DNA from: Cupriavidus pinatubonensis
GTDB taxonomy: Bacteria; Pseudomonadota; Gammaproteobacteria; Burkholderiales; Burkholderiaceae
Length of the DNA stretch: 64,000 nucleotides
Direction: 5' to 3'
Assembly: GCF_019602855.1 (NCBI RefSeq)
Contig: NZ_CP080767.1
Span: 248,001-312,000, forward strand
Each line of letters starts with the position of its first letter. Positions within the stretch are counted from its first letter, which is position 1. Position numbers and translations under genes: made by a program. This document shows, one piece after another, positions 53,469 through 62,629 of this stretch. Below the pieces are notes generated by a model. The model was not told the DNA's origin. It searched no databases and worked only from the letters and a program-made list of their open reading frames with translations.

Positions 53469-54338
53469 ATGCAAGCGAACGTACAAGCCATCACCGAAGC
53501 CGGCACAAGCCGTTTCGTGACCGTGAAGGATGGCGATACCGAATTCCGCATCCACTGCAACGACACCGGCGCCGGTGCCGAGACTGTCGTCATGCTGCAC
53601 GGCTCGGGTCCCGGCGCGACCGGCTGGGCCAACTTCAATCGCAATGTCGAGCCGCTGGTCGCGGCCGGTTATCGCGTGCTGCTGGTCGATTGCCCGGGCT
53701 GGGGCAAGAGCGATCCTGTCGTCAACGCGGGCTCGCGTTCGGAACTCAATGGCCGCGTGCTCAAGGGTGTGCTGGACGAACTTGATATCGAACGCGTGCA
53801 CATCCTTGGCAACTCGATGGGCGGTCACAGCGCGGTGGCATTTGCGCTTGCCAACCCGCAGCGTGTGGGCAAGCTCGTGCTGATGGGTGGTGGCACCGGC
53901 GGCCCGAGCCTGTACGCGCCGATGCCGACGGAAGGCATCAAGCTGCTCAACGGCCTGTACCGCGAGCCGTCGATCGAAAACCTGAAGCGCATGATGAATG
54001 TGTTCGTCTATGACGCCAGTTCACTGACTGACGATCTGATGCAGGCGCGGCTCGACAATATGCTGGCGCGGCGCGACCACCTCGAGAATTTCGTGAAAAG
54101 CCTGGCGGCGAATCCCAAGCAGTTCACCGACTACGGTTCGCGCCTGGGCGAGATCACGGCGCCGACGCTAGTGATCTGGGGGCGTGACGATCGCTTCGTG
54201 CCGATGGATGTCGGGCTGCGGCTGATCGCCGGGATTCCGAATGCGCAGATGCATATCTTCAATCGCTGCGGGCACTGGGCGCAGTGGGAGCATGCGGAGG
54301 CGTTTAATCGGATGGTCGTGGATTTTTTGGGGAATTGA
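53469..54338 (+). CDS. mhpC: MhpC, 2-hydroxy-6-ketonona-2,4-dienedioate hydrolase
   Basis: A 289-aa alpha/beta hydrolase cleaving the C-C bond of the ring-fission product to 2-hydroxypenta-2,4-dienoate and succinate. Oxyanion motif [17 protein letters not shown], catalytic Ser in GNSMGGHSA, Asp in [11 protein letters not shown], His in [17 protein letters not shown] precedes the ATG. It is the last visible mhp gene; the aldolase and aldehyde dehydrogenase (mhpE, mhpF) are not in the window. Confidence 0.94.
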   Translation: MQANVQAITEAGTSRFVTVKDGDTEFRIHCNDTGAGAETVVMLHGSGPGATGWANFNRNVEPLVAAGYRVLLVDCPGWGKSDPVVNAGSRSELNGRVLKGVLDELDIERVHILGNSMGGHSAVAFALANPQRVGKLVLMGGGTGGPSLYAPMPTEGIKLLNGLYREPSIENLKRMMNVFVYDASSLTDDLMQARLDNMLARRDHLENFVKSLAANPKQFTDYGSRLGEITAPTLVIWGRDDRFVPMDVGLRLIAGIPNAQMHIFNRCGHWAQWEHAEAFNRMVVDFLGN

Positions 54339-54408
54339 GGGGGAGCTTGGGGCAGGGTGTCGTTCTTGGCGCGAGCGAAGAGCGATGTCCCAGGTGCAGC
54401 TGAGACCT

Positions 54409-54437
54409 CAAAAAAACGCCCCGCAGAAACGCGGGGC
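54409..54437 (-). terminator. Rho-independent terminator for dctBD (minus strand)
   Basis: Read on the minus strand: stem GCCCCGC / GCGGGGC with a 6-nt loop followed by a T-run (A-run at 54409-54416 on the plus strand). It faces transcripts coming from dctD, and may also stop mhp read-through weakly. Confidence 0.75.
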
Positions 54438-54581
54438 ATCAACTACCACGAAGACTCATAAAAGAAGCAAGCAGTCATGGCACCTGCCAATGCCGCAACC
54501 GCACACGAAATATAGTCGCCGATTGTGACGTTGACATGGCAGCGTAGTGAAAACCCTGAGACAGGTTATGTAGCAGGTTTC

Positions 54582-55907
54582 CTATAAGCCATAACGCTTG
54601 ATCTTGTCATACAGCGTCGCCTTGCCGACCTGCAGCAAGTCTGCCGCCTGGCTGACCGCACCGCCGGTGCGGGCCAGCGCATCAGCGATTACGGCACGCT
54701 CGAAGTGCTCCATGCGCTCCCGCAGCGGCGCGCTCTCATCCGGTGCTGCCGTGGTCGCCCCGGACTGCCCGCCTTCGGGGACGCCCAGCACTAGCCGGTC
54801 AGCCGCATTGCGCAGCTCGCGCACATTGCCGGGCCACGGCCGCTGCGCCAGCGCCTGGCGCTGCGACTCCGAAAGAATGGGCGCAGGCCGTTGATAGCGC
54901 ACCGCCGCGACGAGCATGAAATGCTCGAACAGCGGCACGATATCTTCACGCCGCTCACGCAGCGGCGGCAGCGCGATGGTGACGACGTTCAGGCGGTAGT
55001 AGAGATCCTGCCGGAACACGCCCTGCGCGACCAAGGCGTCCATGTCGCCCTTGGCGGCGGCTACGATGCGCACGTCGATCTTCACCGACGCATTGGACCC
55101 GAGCCGTTCCAGCGTACCTTCCTGCAGCACGCGTAGCAGCTTCACCTGCAGCGCCAGCGGCATGCTTTCGATCTCGTCGAGGAACAGCGTGCCGCCCGAC
55201 GCATGTTCGAGCTTGCCGATGCGGCGCTTGCCGGCGCCGGTGAAAGCGCCGGCTTCGTGGCCGAACATCTCGCTTTCGAATATCGATTCCGGGACGGCAC
55301 CGCAATTGAGCGCGATGAACGGGCCGTCCGCGCGGTTGGACAACGCATGCAGGCTGCGCGCGACCAGTTCCTTGCCGGTGCCGGTCTCGCCGTTGATCAT
55401 GACCGGCACGTCGGTGGCCGCGACATTGGCCACGAGCCCACGTACCTGATCGATCGCATGCGAGCGGCCGATGATGCGCGTGCCGGCGGCCGACCCCGCC
55501 AGTTCGCGGCGCAGTGCCTGGTTTTCCAGTTCGAGCCCGCGCCGTTCGATGGCGCGGCGCACGGTCTCGGTCAGGCGGTCGGCGCCGAAGGGCTTTTCGA
55601 TGAAGTCGTACGCGCCCTCACGCATGGCCTGCACCGCCATGGTGATGTCGCCGTGTCCCGTGACCAGTATCACCGGCACGCCGGGCGCGGCGTTGCGGCA
55701 GTGATGCAGCAGTTCGAGACCGCTCGCGCCGGGCAGGCGCACGTCGGTCACGAGCACGCCCGGAAAATCGGCGCTCAAGTGGGGCAGGGCAGCTTCGGCC
55801 GTGGGCAGCGCGAGCACGGAAAAGCCGGCCAGCTCCAGGCTTTGCGCGGTGGCCTGGCGCACCAGCGGTTCATCTTCGACGAAGAGGACGCGCAAACCGT
55901 CTTGCAT
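54582..55907 (-). CDS. dctD: DctD, sigma-54-dependent response regulator for C4-dicarboxylate uptake
   Basis: A 441-aa NtrC-family activator. Receiver domain with phosphoacceptor Asp55 (VTDVRLPG), AAA+ domain with Walker A GETGTGKE, GAFTGA loop and LFLDEIESM, and a C-terminal Fis-type helix (ADLLQVGKATLYDKIKRYGL). Phosphorylated by DctB, it drives sigma-54 transcription of dctA. The ATG at 55907 (TTGAGGCATCCC upstream) lies 8 bp after the dctB stop; a TTG at 55919 is possible. Confidence 0.93.
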   Translation of the reverse strand: MQDGLRVLFVEDEPLVRQATAQSLELAGFSVLALPTAEAALPHLSADFPGVLVTDVRLPGASGLELLHHCRNAAPGVPVILVTGHGDITMAVQAMREGAYDFIEKPFGADRLTETVRRAIERRGLELENQALRRELAGSAAGTRIIGRSHAIDQVRGLVANVAATDVPVMINGETGTGKELVARSLHALSNRADGPFIALNCGAVPESIFESEMFGHEAGAFTGAGKRRIGKLEHASGGTLFLDEIESMPLALQVKLLRVLQEGTLERLGSNASVKIDVRIVAAAKGDMDALVAQGVFRQDLYYRLNVVTIALPPLRERREDIVPLFEHFMLVAAVRYQRPAPILSESQRQALAQRPWPGNVRELRNAADRLVLGVPEGGQSGATTAAPDESAPLRERMEHFERAVIADALARTGGAVSQAADLLQVGKATLYDKIKRYGL

Positions 55908-55915
55908 GGGATGCC

Positions 55916-57895
55916 TCAATGTGTCTGGGTGACGCCTGCGCCGGCGTCGACCGGTGCGCGCGTCAGCACGATGGTGAATACCGCGCCGCCGCCGTCAGCA
56001 TTGGCGGCGCTGAGTTGTCCGCCGAACTCGCGCACGATCGACGAGGAGATCGCCAGGCCGAGGCCCAGCCCCTGGCCGGTTTCCTTGGTCGTGAAGAACG
56101 GCTCGAACAGGCGCGGCAGGTCTTCCGGCGAGATACCCGTGCCATTGTCGCGCACCTGGATCGTCACCGCGCTTGCGTCGGCGCTGACGGAAACGTCGAT
56201 GCGCCCTTGCGCAGGCGCCGCGCTGGCGATGGCATCGAGCGCATTGCCGATCAGGTTGAGCAGCACTTGCTCAAGCTTGAGTTCGTCGGCGCGCACGGCA
56301 ATGTTGGGCAGTGCGTGGAGTCCATCAACATGCAGTGTCACGCCGGTCAGCCGCGGCGCCAGCAGGGCCAGCACGTGCTCGATCGCGGCGCTGACCAGCA
56401 CCGAACGGCGCGGCGGGCGCGCCTTGCCGGCAAACAGCTTGAGCTGGCCGGTGATCTTGCCCATGCGCTCGGTGAGGTCGGCAATCGCGGACAGGTTGCC
56501 TTCCGCAGCGGCGAGTTGCCCACGCTCCAGCAACACGCGCGTGTTGTCGGAGAACGTGCGCAACGCGGCCAGCGGCTGGTTCAGCTCATGCGTGATGCCG
56601 GCGGCCATCTGACCCAGCGCAGCGAGTTTGCTGGCCTGCACGAGTTCGTCCTGTGCCGCGCGCAACTCGCTCTCCGCGCGTGTGCGTTCGGCGACTTCTT
56701 CTTCGAGCTTTTCGTTGATGGCCATCAGGTCGGCCGTGCGGGCTTCGACACGCCGCTCAAGCTCGTCATAGGCGGCTTCGAGCAGGCGGCGGCTGTACAG
56801 CATGTCGCGTGCGCGCTGGCGGCGCTGACGCCAATTGACCAGCAGCAGGCAAATGCACGCGTAGGCCAGCGCCGCTGCCACGGTGGCATTGCGCGCATTG
56901 GCCAGCACCGGGTCGAGCGGTGCCATCACCTGCATGGTCCACTCCGCGGGGCCCACCTTGCGGCCGAGTTCGAGGTAGCGGTCCGCGCGCTCGCTGCCGT
57001 CGGGGTTGGGGCCGTCGGCGCGCACACGCACCAGGCGCGCGCCCGGGTCGAGCGCCCTGGAGGCCAGCCACTCGGTGACCGGCGAGGTTAGCGGTTCGAG
57101 CGGAAGCGGCGTGACATCACGGTCGTGATACTGACGGGTCTTGCCCAGCTCGTCGTGCAGCTCGGCCGGCAACGGCCCCAGCGTGCGGTACTGCCAGGCA
57201 GGCACGGACGACAGGAAGATCACGCCGTGGTCGTCGCTGACCATGAGCGGCTCGGCGCTGCCGCCGCCGGCACGCTGGAACCACTCCAGGTTGAGCTTGA
57301 CTACCGTCACGCCGATCACCTTGCCGCCCGACTCCACGGGCTGCGCGATGTAGTAGCCCGGCTCGTCGCTGGTGATGCCGATCGCATAGAAGCGCCCCAT
57401 CTCTCCGCGCGATGCGATCTGGAAGTAGGGGCGGAAGCGGTAGTCGGTGCCGACGAAGCTGCCGGGCTCGCCGGCGTTGCTGGCGGCCAGCGCGATGCCG
57501 TTGGTGGCGATCACGTAGGTGGCCGACGCATGCGAGCGGCGGTTGACTTCAGCAAGATAATGGTTGGCCGCAGCGACGCGTGCGGGATCATCGGGCGCCT
57601 GCAGCAGGCCACGCACGAACGGGTGCAGCGATACCAGCGCGGGCAGGAATTCGTAGCGGTCGAGCGTGCTTTCGAGCGTGGCGGCGTAGCGGTCGGCGCG
57701 TGTAGCGGTGCTTTCCTGCAGTGTTGCCAGGCCGCGCTGCACGGATACCAGCCACGTCAGCGCGCATAGCAGCACGAGGCCGGCCGCCAGTGCCACGGCA
57801 AAGCCCCACCAGCGGCGGTTCTCGCTGCCGGGCTCGTGCGCCGCCTGGGCGGCGGCGGGGTCATGTACGGCGAGGAAGTCGTCGGAATGGGGCAT
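55916..57895 (-). CDS. dctB: DctB, C4-dicarboxylate sensor histidine kinase
   Basis: A 659-aa membrane kinase. One helix near residues 30-50, a periplasmic double-PDC/dCache ligand-binding region to about 330, a second helix (ATVAAALAYACICLLLVNW), a coiled coil, then HisKA with phosphoacceptor His in GQMAAGITHELNQPLAALRTF and HATPase_c (NLIGNALDAI, DNGTGISPE, GQGLGLGLAIS). The start at 57895 (MPHSDDFLAV) is chosen because longer starts would overlap dctA; no good ribosome site is visible. It senses succinate, fumarate or malate for DctD. Confidence 0.93.
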   Translation of the reverse strand: MPHSDDFLAVHDPAAAQAAHEPGSENRRWWGFAVALAAGLVLLCALTWLVSVQRGLATLQESTATRADRYAATLESTLDRYEFLPALVSLHPFVRGLLQAPDDPARVAAANHYLAEVNRRSHASATYVIATNGIALAASNAGEPGSFVGTDYRFRPYFQIASRGEMGRFYAIGITSDEPGYYIAQPVESGGKVIGVTVVKLNLEWFQRAGGGSAEPLMVSDDHGVIFLSSVPAWQYRTLGPLPAELHDELGKTRQYHDRDVTPLPLEPLTSPVTEWLASRALDPGARLVRVRADGPNPDGSERADRYLELGRKVGPAEWTMQVMAPLDPVLANARNATVAAALAYACICLLLVNWRQRRQRARDMLYSRRLLEAAYDELERRVEARTADLMAINEKLEEEVAERTRAESELRAAQDELVQASKLAALGQMAAGITHELNQPLAALRTFSDNTRVLLERGQLAAAEGNLSAIADLTERMGKITGQLKLFAGKARPPRRSVLVSAAIEHVLALLAPRLTGVTLHVDGLHALPNIAVRADELKLEQVLLNLIGNALDAIASAAPAQGRIDVSVSADASAVTIQVRDNGTGISPEDLPRLFEPFFTTKETGQGLGLGLAISSSIVREFGGQLSAANADGGGAVFTIVLTRAPVDAGAGVTQTH

Positions 57896-57938
57896 CGGCG
57901 CGCGCGAAGGCTGTCGCGCCGATGATACTCGCTGCGGC

Positions 57939-57963
57939 GCGGCCGGCCCACCGGGCCGGCCGC
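57939..57963. other. GC-rich hairpin between dctA and dctB
   Basis: A perfect 11-bp stem GCGGCCGGCCC / GGGCCGGCCGC with loop ACC lies in the 82-bp gap. It lacks a T-run, so it may stall read-through or protect the dctA mRNA 3' end rather than terminate fully. Confidence 0.6.
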
Positions 57964-57977
57964 TTGCCTGCGAGGCG

Positions 57978-59273
<1,296 letters not shown>

Positions 59274-59362
59274 GATGTCGTCCTCGGTTTTTTGGGCCGT
59301 AACCCGCCGGGGGCGGCGGGCGCGCGCCGTCGCGGATGCGGCGCGTCTCGGGATCTGGATTT

Positions 59363-59377
59363 GCAATGGCTATGCCA
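59363..59377 (-). promoter_or_regulatory. Sigma-54 promoter of dctA
   Basis: Minus strand TGGCAT-N5-TTGC, an excellent -24/-12 match (GG and GC correctly spaced), about 90 bp upstream of the dctA ATG; start expected near 59351. Confidence 0.85.
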
Positions 59378-59443
59378 GGGCGCGCCGGATTCGTAACCCC
59401 TTGATTTGAAAGACGACATGCAGCGGGGCGCAGGGTCCGGCAC

Positions 59444-59465
59444 TCCGGATTTCCGGAAATCCGGA
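59444..59465. promoter_or_regulatory. 22-bp palindrome, likely DctD upstream activating site
   Basis: A perfect palindrome with core ATTTCCGGAAAT lies about 80 bp upstream of the -24 element. A related imperfect copy TCCGGGGATCCGGA (59475-59488) and a GTGCC-N6-GGCAC repeat (59507-59522) lie further upstream. Together they fill most of the 411-bp region 59274-59684. Confidence 0.75.
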
Positions 59466-59605
59466 ATCGCCGGCTCCGGGGATCCGGAATGCCTGCGCGC
59501 GTGGGGGTGCCCCATATGGCACATGAGGCGGCAGGATTGGGCGACAGCGAGCGCAGACCATGCTTGCGGAAGCCGGATTGACCTGGTCCGGCCCTCCGCA
59601 CACCG

Positions 59606-59611
59606 TATAAT
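59606..59611 (+). promoter_or_regulatory. Probable -10 box of the ferredoxin gene
   Basis: A perfect TATAAT 74 bp before the ferredoxin ATG. TTGACC at 59578-59583 is 22 bp away, too far for a standard -35, so the upstream element is uncertain. Confidence 0.45.
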
Positions 59612-59684
59612 TCCGAGCTTCCACCCATGCCGCCGGACGCGCCTAACCCTGTGCCGGTGCGGCAAGCCATCTTCCCCAGCACGC

Positions 59685-60005
59685 ATGAGCAGCTACTACA
59701 AGCACCACGTCTTTTTCTGCCTCAACCAGCGCGAGGCCGGCGAGAACTGCTGCGCCCAGCACAATGCCAAGGCCATGCAGGAGTACGCCAAGAAGCGTTG
59801 CAAGGAACTGGGCATCGCCGGCGGAGAGGGCCGCGTGCGCATCAACAAGGCCGGCTGCCTGAACCGGTGTGAACTCGGACCGGTACTGGTGGTCTACCCC
59901 GAGGCCGTCTGGTACACCTTCGTCGACGAGAAAGATATCGACGAAATCATCGACAGCCATCTGCTGAACGGCAAGCCGGTGGAGCGGTTGATGGTGGACC
60001 GCTGA
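59685..60005 (+). CDS. Thioredoxin-like [2Fe-2S] ferredoxin
   Basis: A 106-aa ferredoxin of the thioredoxin-like (Shethna/2Fe-2S) type. Cluster cysteines are Cys12, Cys22 or 23, Cys58 and Cys62 in HVFFCLNQREAGENCCA and NKAGCLNRCELGPVLVVYPE; VWYTFVDEKDIDEIIDSHLLNGKPVERLMV is typical of the family. It probably carries electrons for an unidentified partner. The ATG at 59685 gives the family start; upstream bases show no strong ribosome site. Followed after 149 bp by an alpha/beta hydrolase. Confidence 0.9.
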   Translation: MSSYYKHHVFFCLNQREAGENCCAQHNAKAMQEYAKKRCKELGIAGGEGRVRINKAGCLNRCELGPVLVVYPEAVWYTFVDEKDIDEIIDSHLLNGKPVERLMVDR

Positions 60006-60154
60006 ACCGCTGAATGCGGTGCCTGCCAGTGCGGCAGAGCCCGCATCACGGATGTCTCCGAGGTTTTTTCCAGTGTTTACCGTAGCGATGCCGCTCCAGC
60101 GCGAGCGCAGCGGCAGCGTTTTTCATTGCCCCAGTTGCATCGTCCATCGTCATC

Positions 60155-60796
60155 ATGAACGCGCATACCCAGGTATTGACCATTGCCGGCCCGGCCGGCG
60201 CGATCGACCTCTCGGTCGACCTGCCGCAATCCGCGCCGCGCGGACTGGCGCTGGTCGCGCACCCGCACCCGCTGTTCGGCGGCACCAAGGACAACAAGGT
60301 CGCGCAGACGCTGGCGCGCTGCTTCGTGCAGCTTGGCTATGCCACGGTGCGTCCGAATTTCCGCGGCGTTGGCAACAGTGCCGGCGAGCATGACAACGGC
60401 GTGGGCGAGCAGGACGACCTGCTGGCCGTGATCGCATGGATGCGCGAGCAGACCGCATGGTCGCCTGATGCCGCGACGCTGCCGTTGGCCCTGGGCGGAT
60501 TTTCGTTCGGCAGCTTCGTGACCACGCACGTCGCCAAGCGCCTGGCCGATGCCGGCACGCCCGCGCAGCGCCTGGCGCTGGTCGGCACCGCCGCGAGCCG
60601 CTGGCAGGTGGCCGATGTGCCCGCCGATACCATCGTGATCCACGGCGAGCAGGACGACACCGTGCCGCTGCAGAGCGTGTTCGACTGGGCTCGCCCGCAG
60701 GAACTACCCGTGATTGTCATACCGGGCGCCGATCATTTCTTTCATCGCAAGCTGCACCTGATCAAGCAGCTCGTCGTCAACGCGTGGGACCGGTAA
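60155..60796 (+). CDS. COG2945-type alpha/beta hydrolase
   Basis: A 213-aa small alpha/beta hydrolase: VAHPHPLFGGTKDNKVAQTLA near the N-terminus, nucleophile Ser117 in GGFSFGSF, Asp in HGEQDDTVPL and His in GADHFFHRKL. COG2945 members are conserved cytosolic hydrolases of uncertain substrate. It precedes the carboxypeptidase gene by 63 bp in the same direction. Confidence 0.9.
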   Translation: MNAHTQVLTIAGPAGAIDLSVDLPQSAPRGLALVAHPHPLFGGTKDNKVAQTLARCFVQLGYATVRPNFRGVGNSAGEHDNGVGEQDDLLAVIAWMREQTAWSPDAATLPLALGGFSFGSFVTTHVAKRLADAGTPAQRLALVGTAASRWQVADVPADTIVIHGEQDDTVPLQSVFDWARPQELPVIVIPGADHFFHRKLHLIKQLVVNAWDR

Positions 60797-60859
60797 GGAC
60801 GGCCTTGCCCGTAGCCGCTACCGTCTTTCGCGAAATCTATCTTGTCGGAAACTGAAAAC

Positions 60860-62059
60860 ATGCTGAACAGAGCCACGCCGCGCCTAGCGTCCGTCTTTGC
60901 CCCCGCCGCCATCGTCGCGGCAGCCACGCTCGCCGCCGCGCCCGCCGCCGTGCTGGCCCAGGGTGTGCCGATGCCGCAAGTGGCCGCCAAGTCCTGGATG
61001 CTGTTCGACGTGACCAGCGGCCAGGCACTGGCTTCGCAGAACGCGGACCAGCGCATCGAGCCCGCGTCGCTGACCAAGCTGATGACCGCCTACCTGGCGT
61101 TCGAGGCACTGAAGGAAAAGCGTCTGACGCTGGACCAGGCCGTGGTCCCGACCACGCTGGTGCTGAAGGTCAAAAGCGATGAATCGCGCATGTTCATCGA
61201 GCCCAACAAGCCGGTCAGCGTGCAGGACCTGCTGATGGGCCTGATCGTGCAGTCGGGCAACGACGCCGCACTGGCGCTGGCCGAAGCCGTGGGCGGCTCG
61301 GAAGAGGGTTTCGTCGCGATGATGAACCGCGAAGCCCAGCGCATGGGCATGAAGAACACGCACTTCACCAACACCGACGGCATTCCCGACCCGAACCACT
61401 ACACCACCGCGGTGGATCTGGCGACGCTGACCACGCGACTGATCCAGGACTTCCCCGAGTACTACGGCATGTACTCGCAGAAGGAGTTCACCTATAACAA
61501 AATCAAGCAGCCGAACCGCAACCGCCTGCTGTATATCGACCCGACCGTCGATGGCGTCAAGACCGGCCACACCAAGTCGGCCGGCTACTGCCTGATCTCG
61601 TCGGCCAAGCGGCCGCTGGCCAATGTGCCGAACGGATCGCGCCGGCTGATTTCGGTCGTGATCGGCACCACCACCGAACAGGTGCGCACCCAGGAAAGCC
61701 TGAAGATCCTCAACTACGGCTTCCAGTTCTTCGACACGCTGCGCCTGTATGACAAGGGCCAGGTGCTGGCTACGCCGGACATCTACAAGGGCAAGGCCGG
61801 CACGGTCAAGATCGGCGTGCAGAACGAGACCTTCGTCACGGTGCCCAAGGGCACGGGCGGCCGCCTGAAGCCGGTGCTGGAGCGTCAGGAACTGTTGATC
61901 GCCCCGATCGCCGCCGGCCAGCAGGTGGGCTCGGTGAAGCTGATGGATGGCAACACGAAGGTGGCAGAATTCCCGGTGGTGGCACTGGAGGAAGTGCCCG
62001 AAGCCGGCTTCTTCGGCCGCCTGTGGGACACCATCCGCCTGTGGTTCAAGCGCAAGTGA
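60860..62059 (+). CDS. dacA: D-alanyl-D-alanine carboxypeptidase (PBP5/6 family)
   Basis: A 399-aa low-molecular-weight penicillin-binding protein trimming the terminal D-Ala from peptidoglycan pentapeptides. Signal peptide to about AVLAQ, then catalytic SLTK (Ser70, Lys73), SGN (132-134) and KTG (234-236), a PBP5 C-terminal beta domain and an amphipathic anchor (FFGRLWDTIRLWFKRK). The ATG at 60860 is used; a TTG at 60842 is rejected. It is followed by a ybeD-like gene after 55 bp. Confidence 0.95.
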   Translation: MLNRATPRLASVFAPAAIVAAATLAAAPAAVLAQGVPMPQVAAKSWMLFDVTSGQALASQNADQRIEPASLTKLMTAYLAFEALKEKRLTLDQAVVPTTLVLKVKSDESRMFIEPNKPVSVQDLLMGLIVQSGNDAALALAEAVGGSEEGFVAMMNREAQRMGMKNTHFTNTDGIPDPNHYTTAVDLATLTTRLIQDFPEYYGMYSQKEFTYNKIKQPNRNRLLYIDPTVDGVKTGHTKSAGYCLISSAKRPLANVPNGSRRLISVVIGTTTEQVRTQESLKILNYGFQFFDTLRLYDKGQVLATPDIYKGKAGTVKIGVQNETFVTVPKGTGGRLKPVLERQELLIAPIAAGQQVGSVKLMDGNTKVAEFPVVALEEVPEAGFFGRLWDTIRLWFKRK

Positions 62060-62114
62060 TGGGATAGAGCGGTCCGGTGCGCCATGCGTGCGCCGGGCTG
62101 CCGGAGATACTGAC

Positions 62115-62420
62115 ATGACAGCCGACAATACTGGCGGCGGCAAACCGGGCGACATTCCGCCCGAACAGTCGCTGATCGAATACCCCAGCCATTTCCCCAT
62201 CAAGGTGATGGGCGCGATGCAGGACGGCTTTGCCGAAGCCATCGTGGCGCTGGTGCAGGAATTCGACCCTGGTTTCCACGCGGGCAAGATGGAAATGCGT
62301 CCGTCGAGCAAGGGCAACTACCTGGGCCTGACCGTGACCGTGTGGGTCACAAGCCGCGAACAGCTCGATGATATCTATCGCGCGCTGACAGGGCATCCGA
62401 TGGTCAAGGTGGTGCTGTAA
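62115..62420 (+). CDS. YbeD-like DUF493 protein
   Basis: A 101-aa protein of the YbeD/DUF493 family with an ACT-like fold: LIEYPSHFPIKVMGAMQDGFAEAIVALVQEFDPGFHAGKMEMRPSSKGNYLGLTVTVWVTSREQLDDIYRALTGHPMVKVVL. A regulatory or ligand-binding role near lipoate synthesis is suspected from gene order in other bacteria, but lipB is not next to it here. GCCGGAGATACTGAC precedes the ATG at 62115. Confidence 0.9.
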   Translation: MTADNTGGGKPGDIPPEQSLIEYPSHFPIKVMGAMQDGFAEAIVALVQEFDPGFHAGKMEMRPSSKGNYLGLTVTVWVTSREQLDDIYRALTGHPMVKVVL

Positions 62421-62452
62421 GGCATTGCCGTTTCGAATTACGCGTGTTTTCT

Positions 62453-62491
62453 CCCCTCTCCCGCGCACGGGAGAGGGGCCGGGGGTGAGGG
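62453..62491 (+). repeat. Intergenic palindromic repeat, copy 1
   Basis: CCCCTCTCCCGCGCACGGGAGAGGGG hairpin unit (arms CCCCTCTCCC / GGGAGAGGGG) followed by GGGGGTGAGGG. This is a familiar proteobacterial intergenic repeat type; its partner lies inverted at 62534. Confidence 0.82.
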
Positions 62492-62533
62492 CAGGCACTG
62501 GCATACCAGCGCCCGTCACTTCGTTGATACTCC

Positions 62534-62575
62534 GCCCCTCACCCCCAACCCCTCTCCCGTACACGGAGAGGGGGC
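62534..62575 (-). repeat. Intergenic palindromic repeat, copy 2 (inverted)
   Basis: Reverse complement of the copy-1 type: CCCCTCACCCCC then hairpin arms CCTCTCC / GGAGAGG. Copies 1 and 2 face each other and can form a long stem of about 40 bp. Confidence 0.82.
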
Positions 62576-62629
62576 CGCGCCGCAGTGTGAGAAACGCTTC
62601 TGGCGTGGCGAGCTTTTCCCCATACCAAC

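Noticed and set aside
59274-59366. A 31-residue N-terminal extension of DctA starting at a TTG
   Set aside because: The TTG lies inside the sigma-54 -12 element, so it is upstream of the transcript; the ATG at 59273 has a ribosome site and gives the family start.
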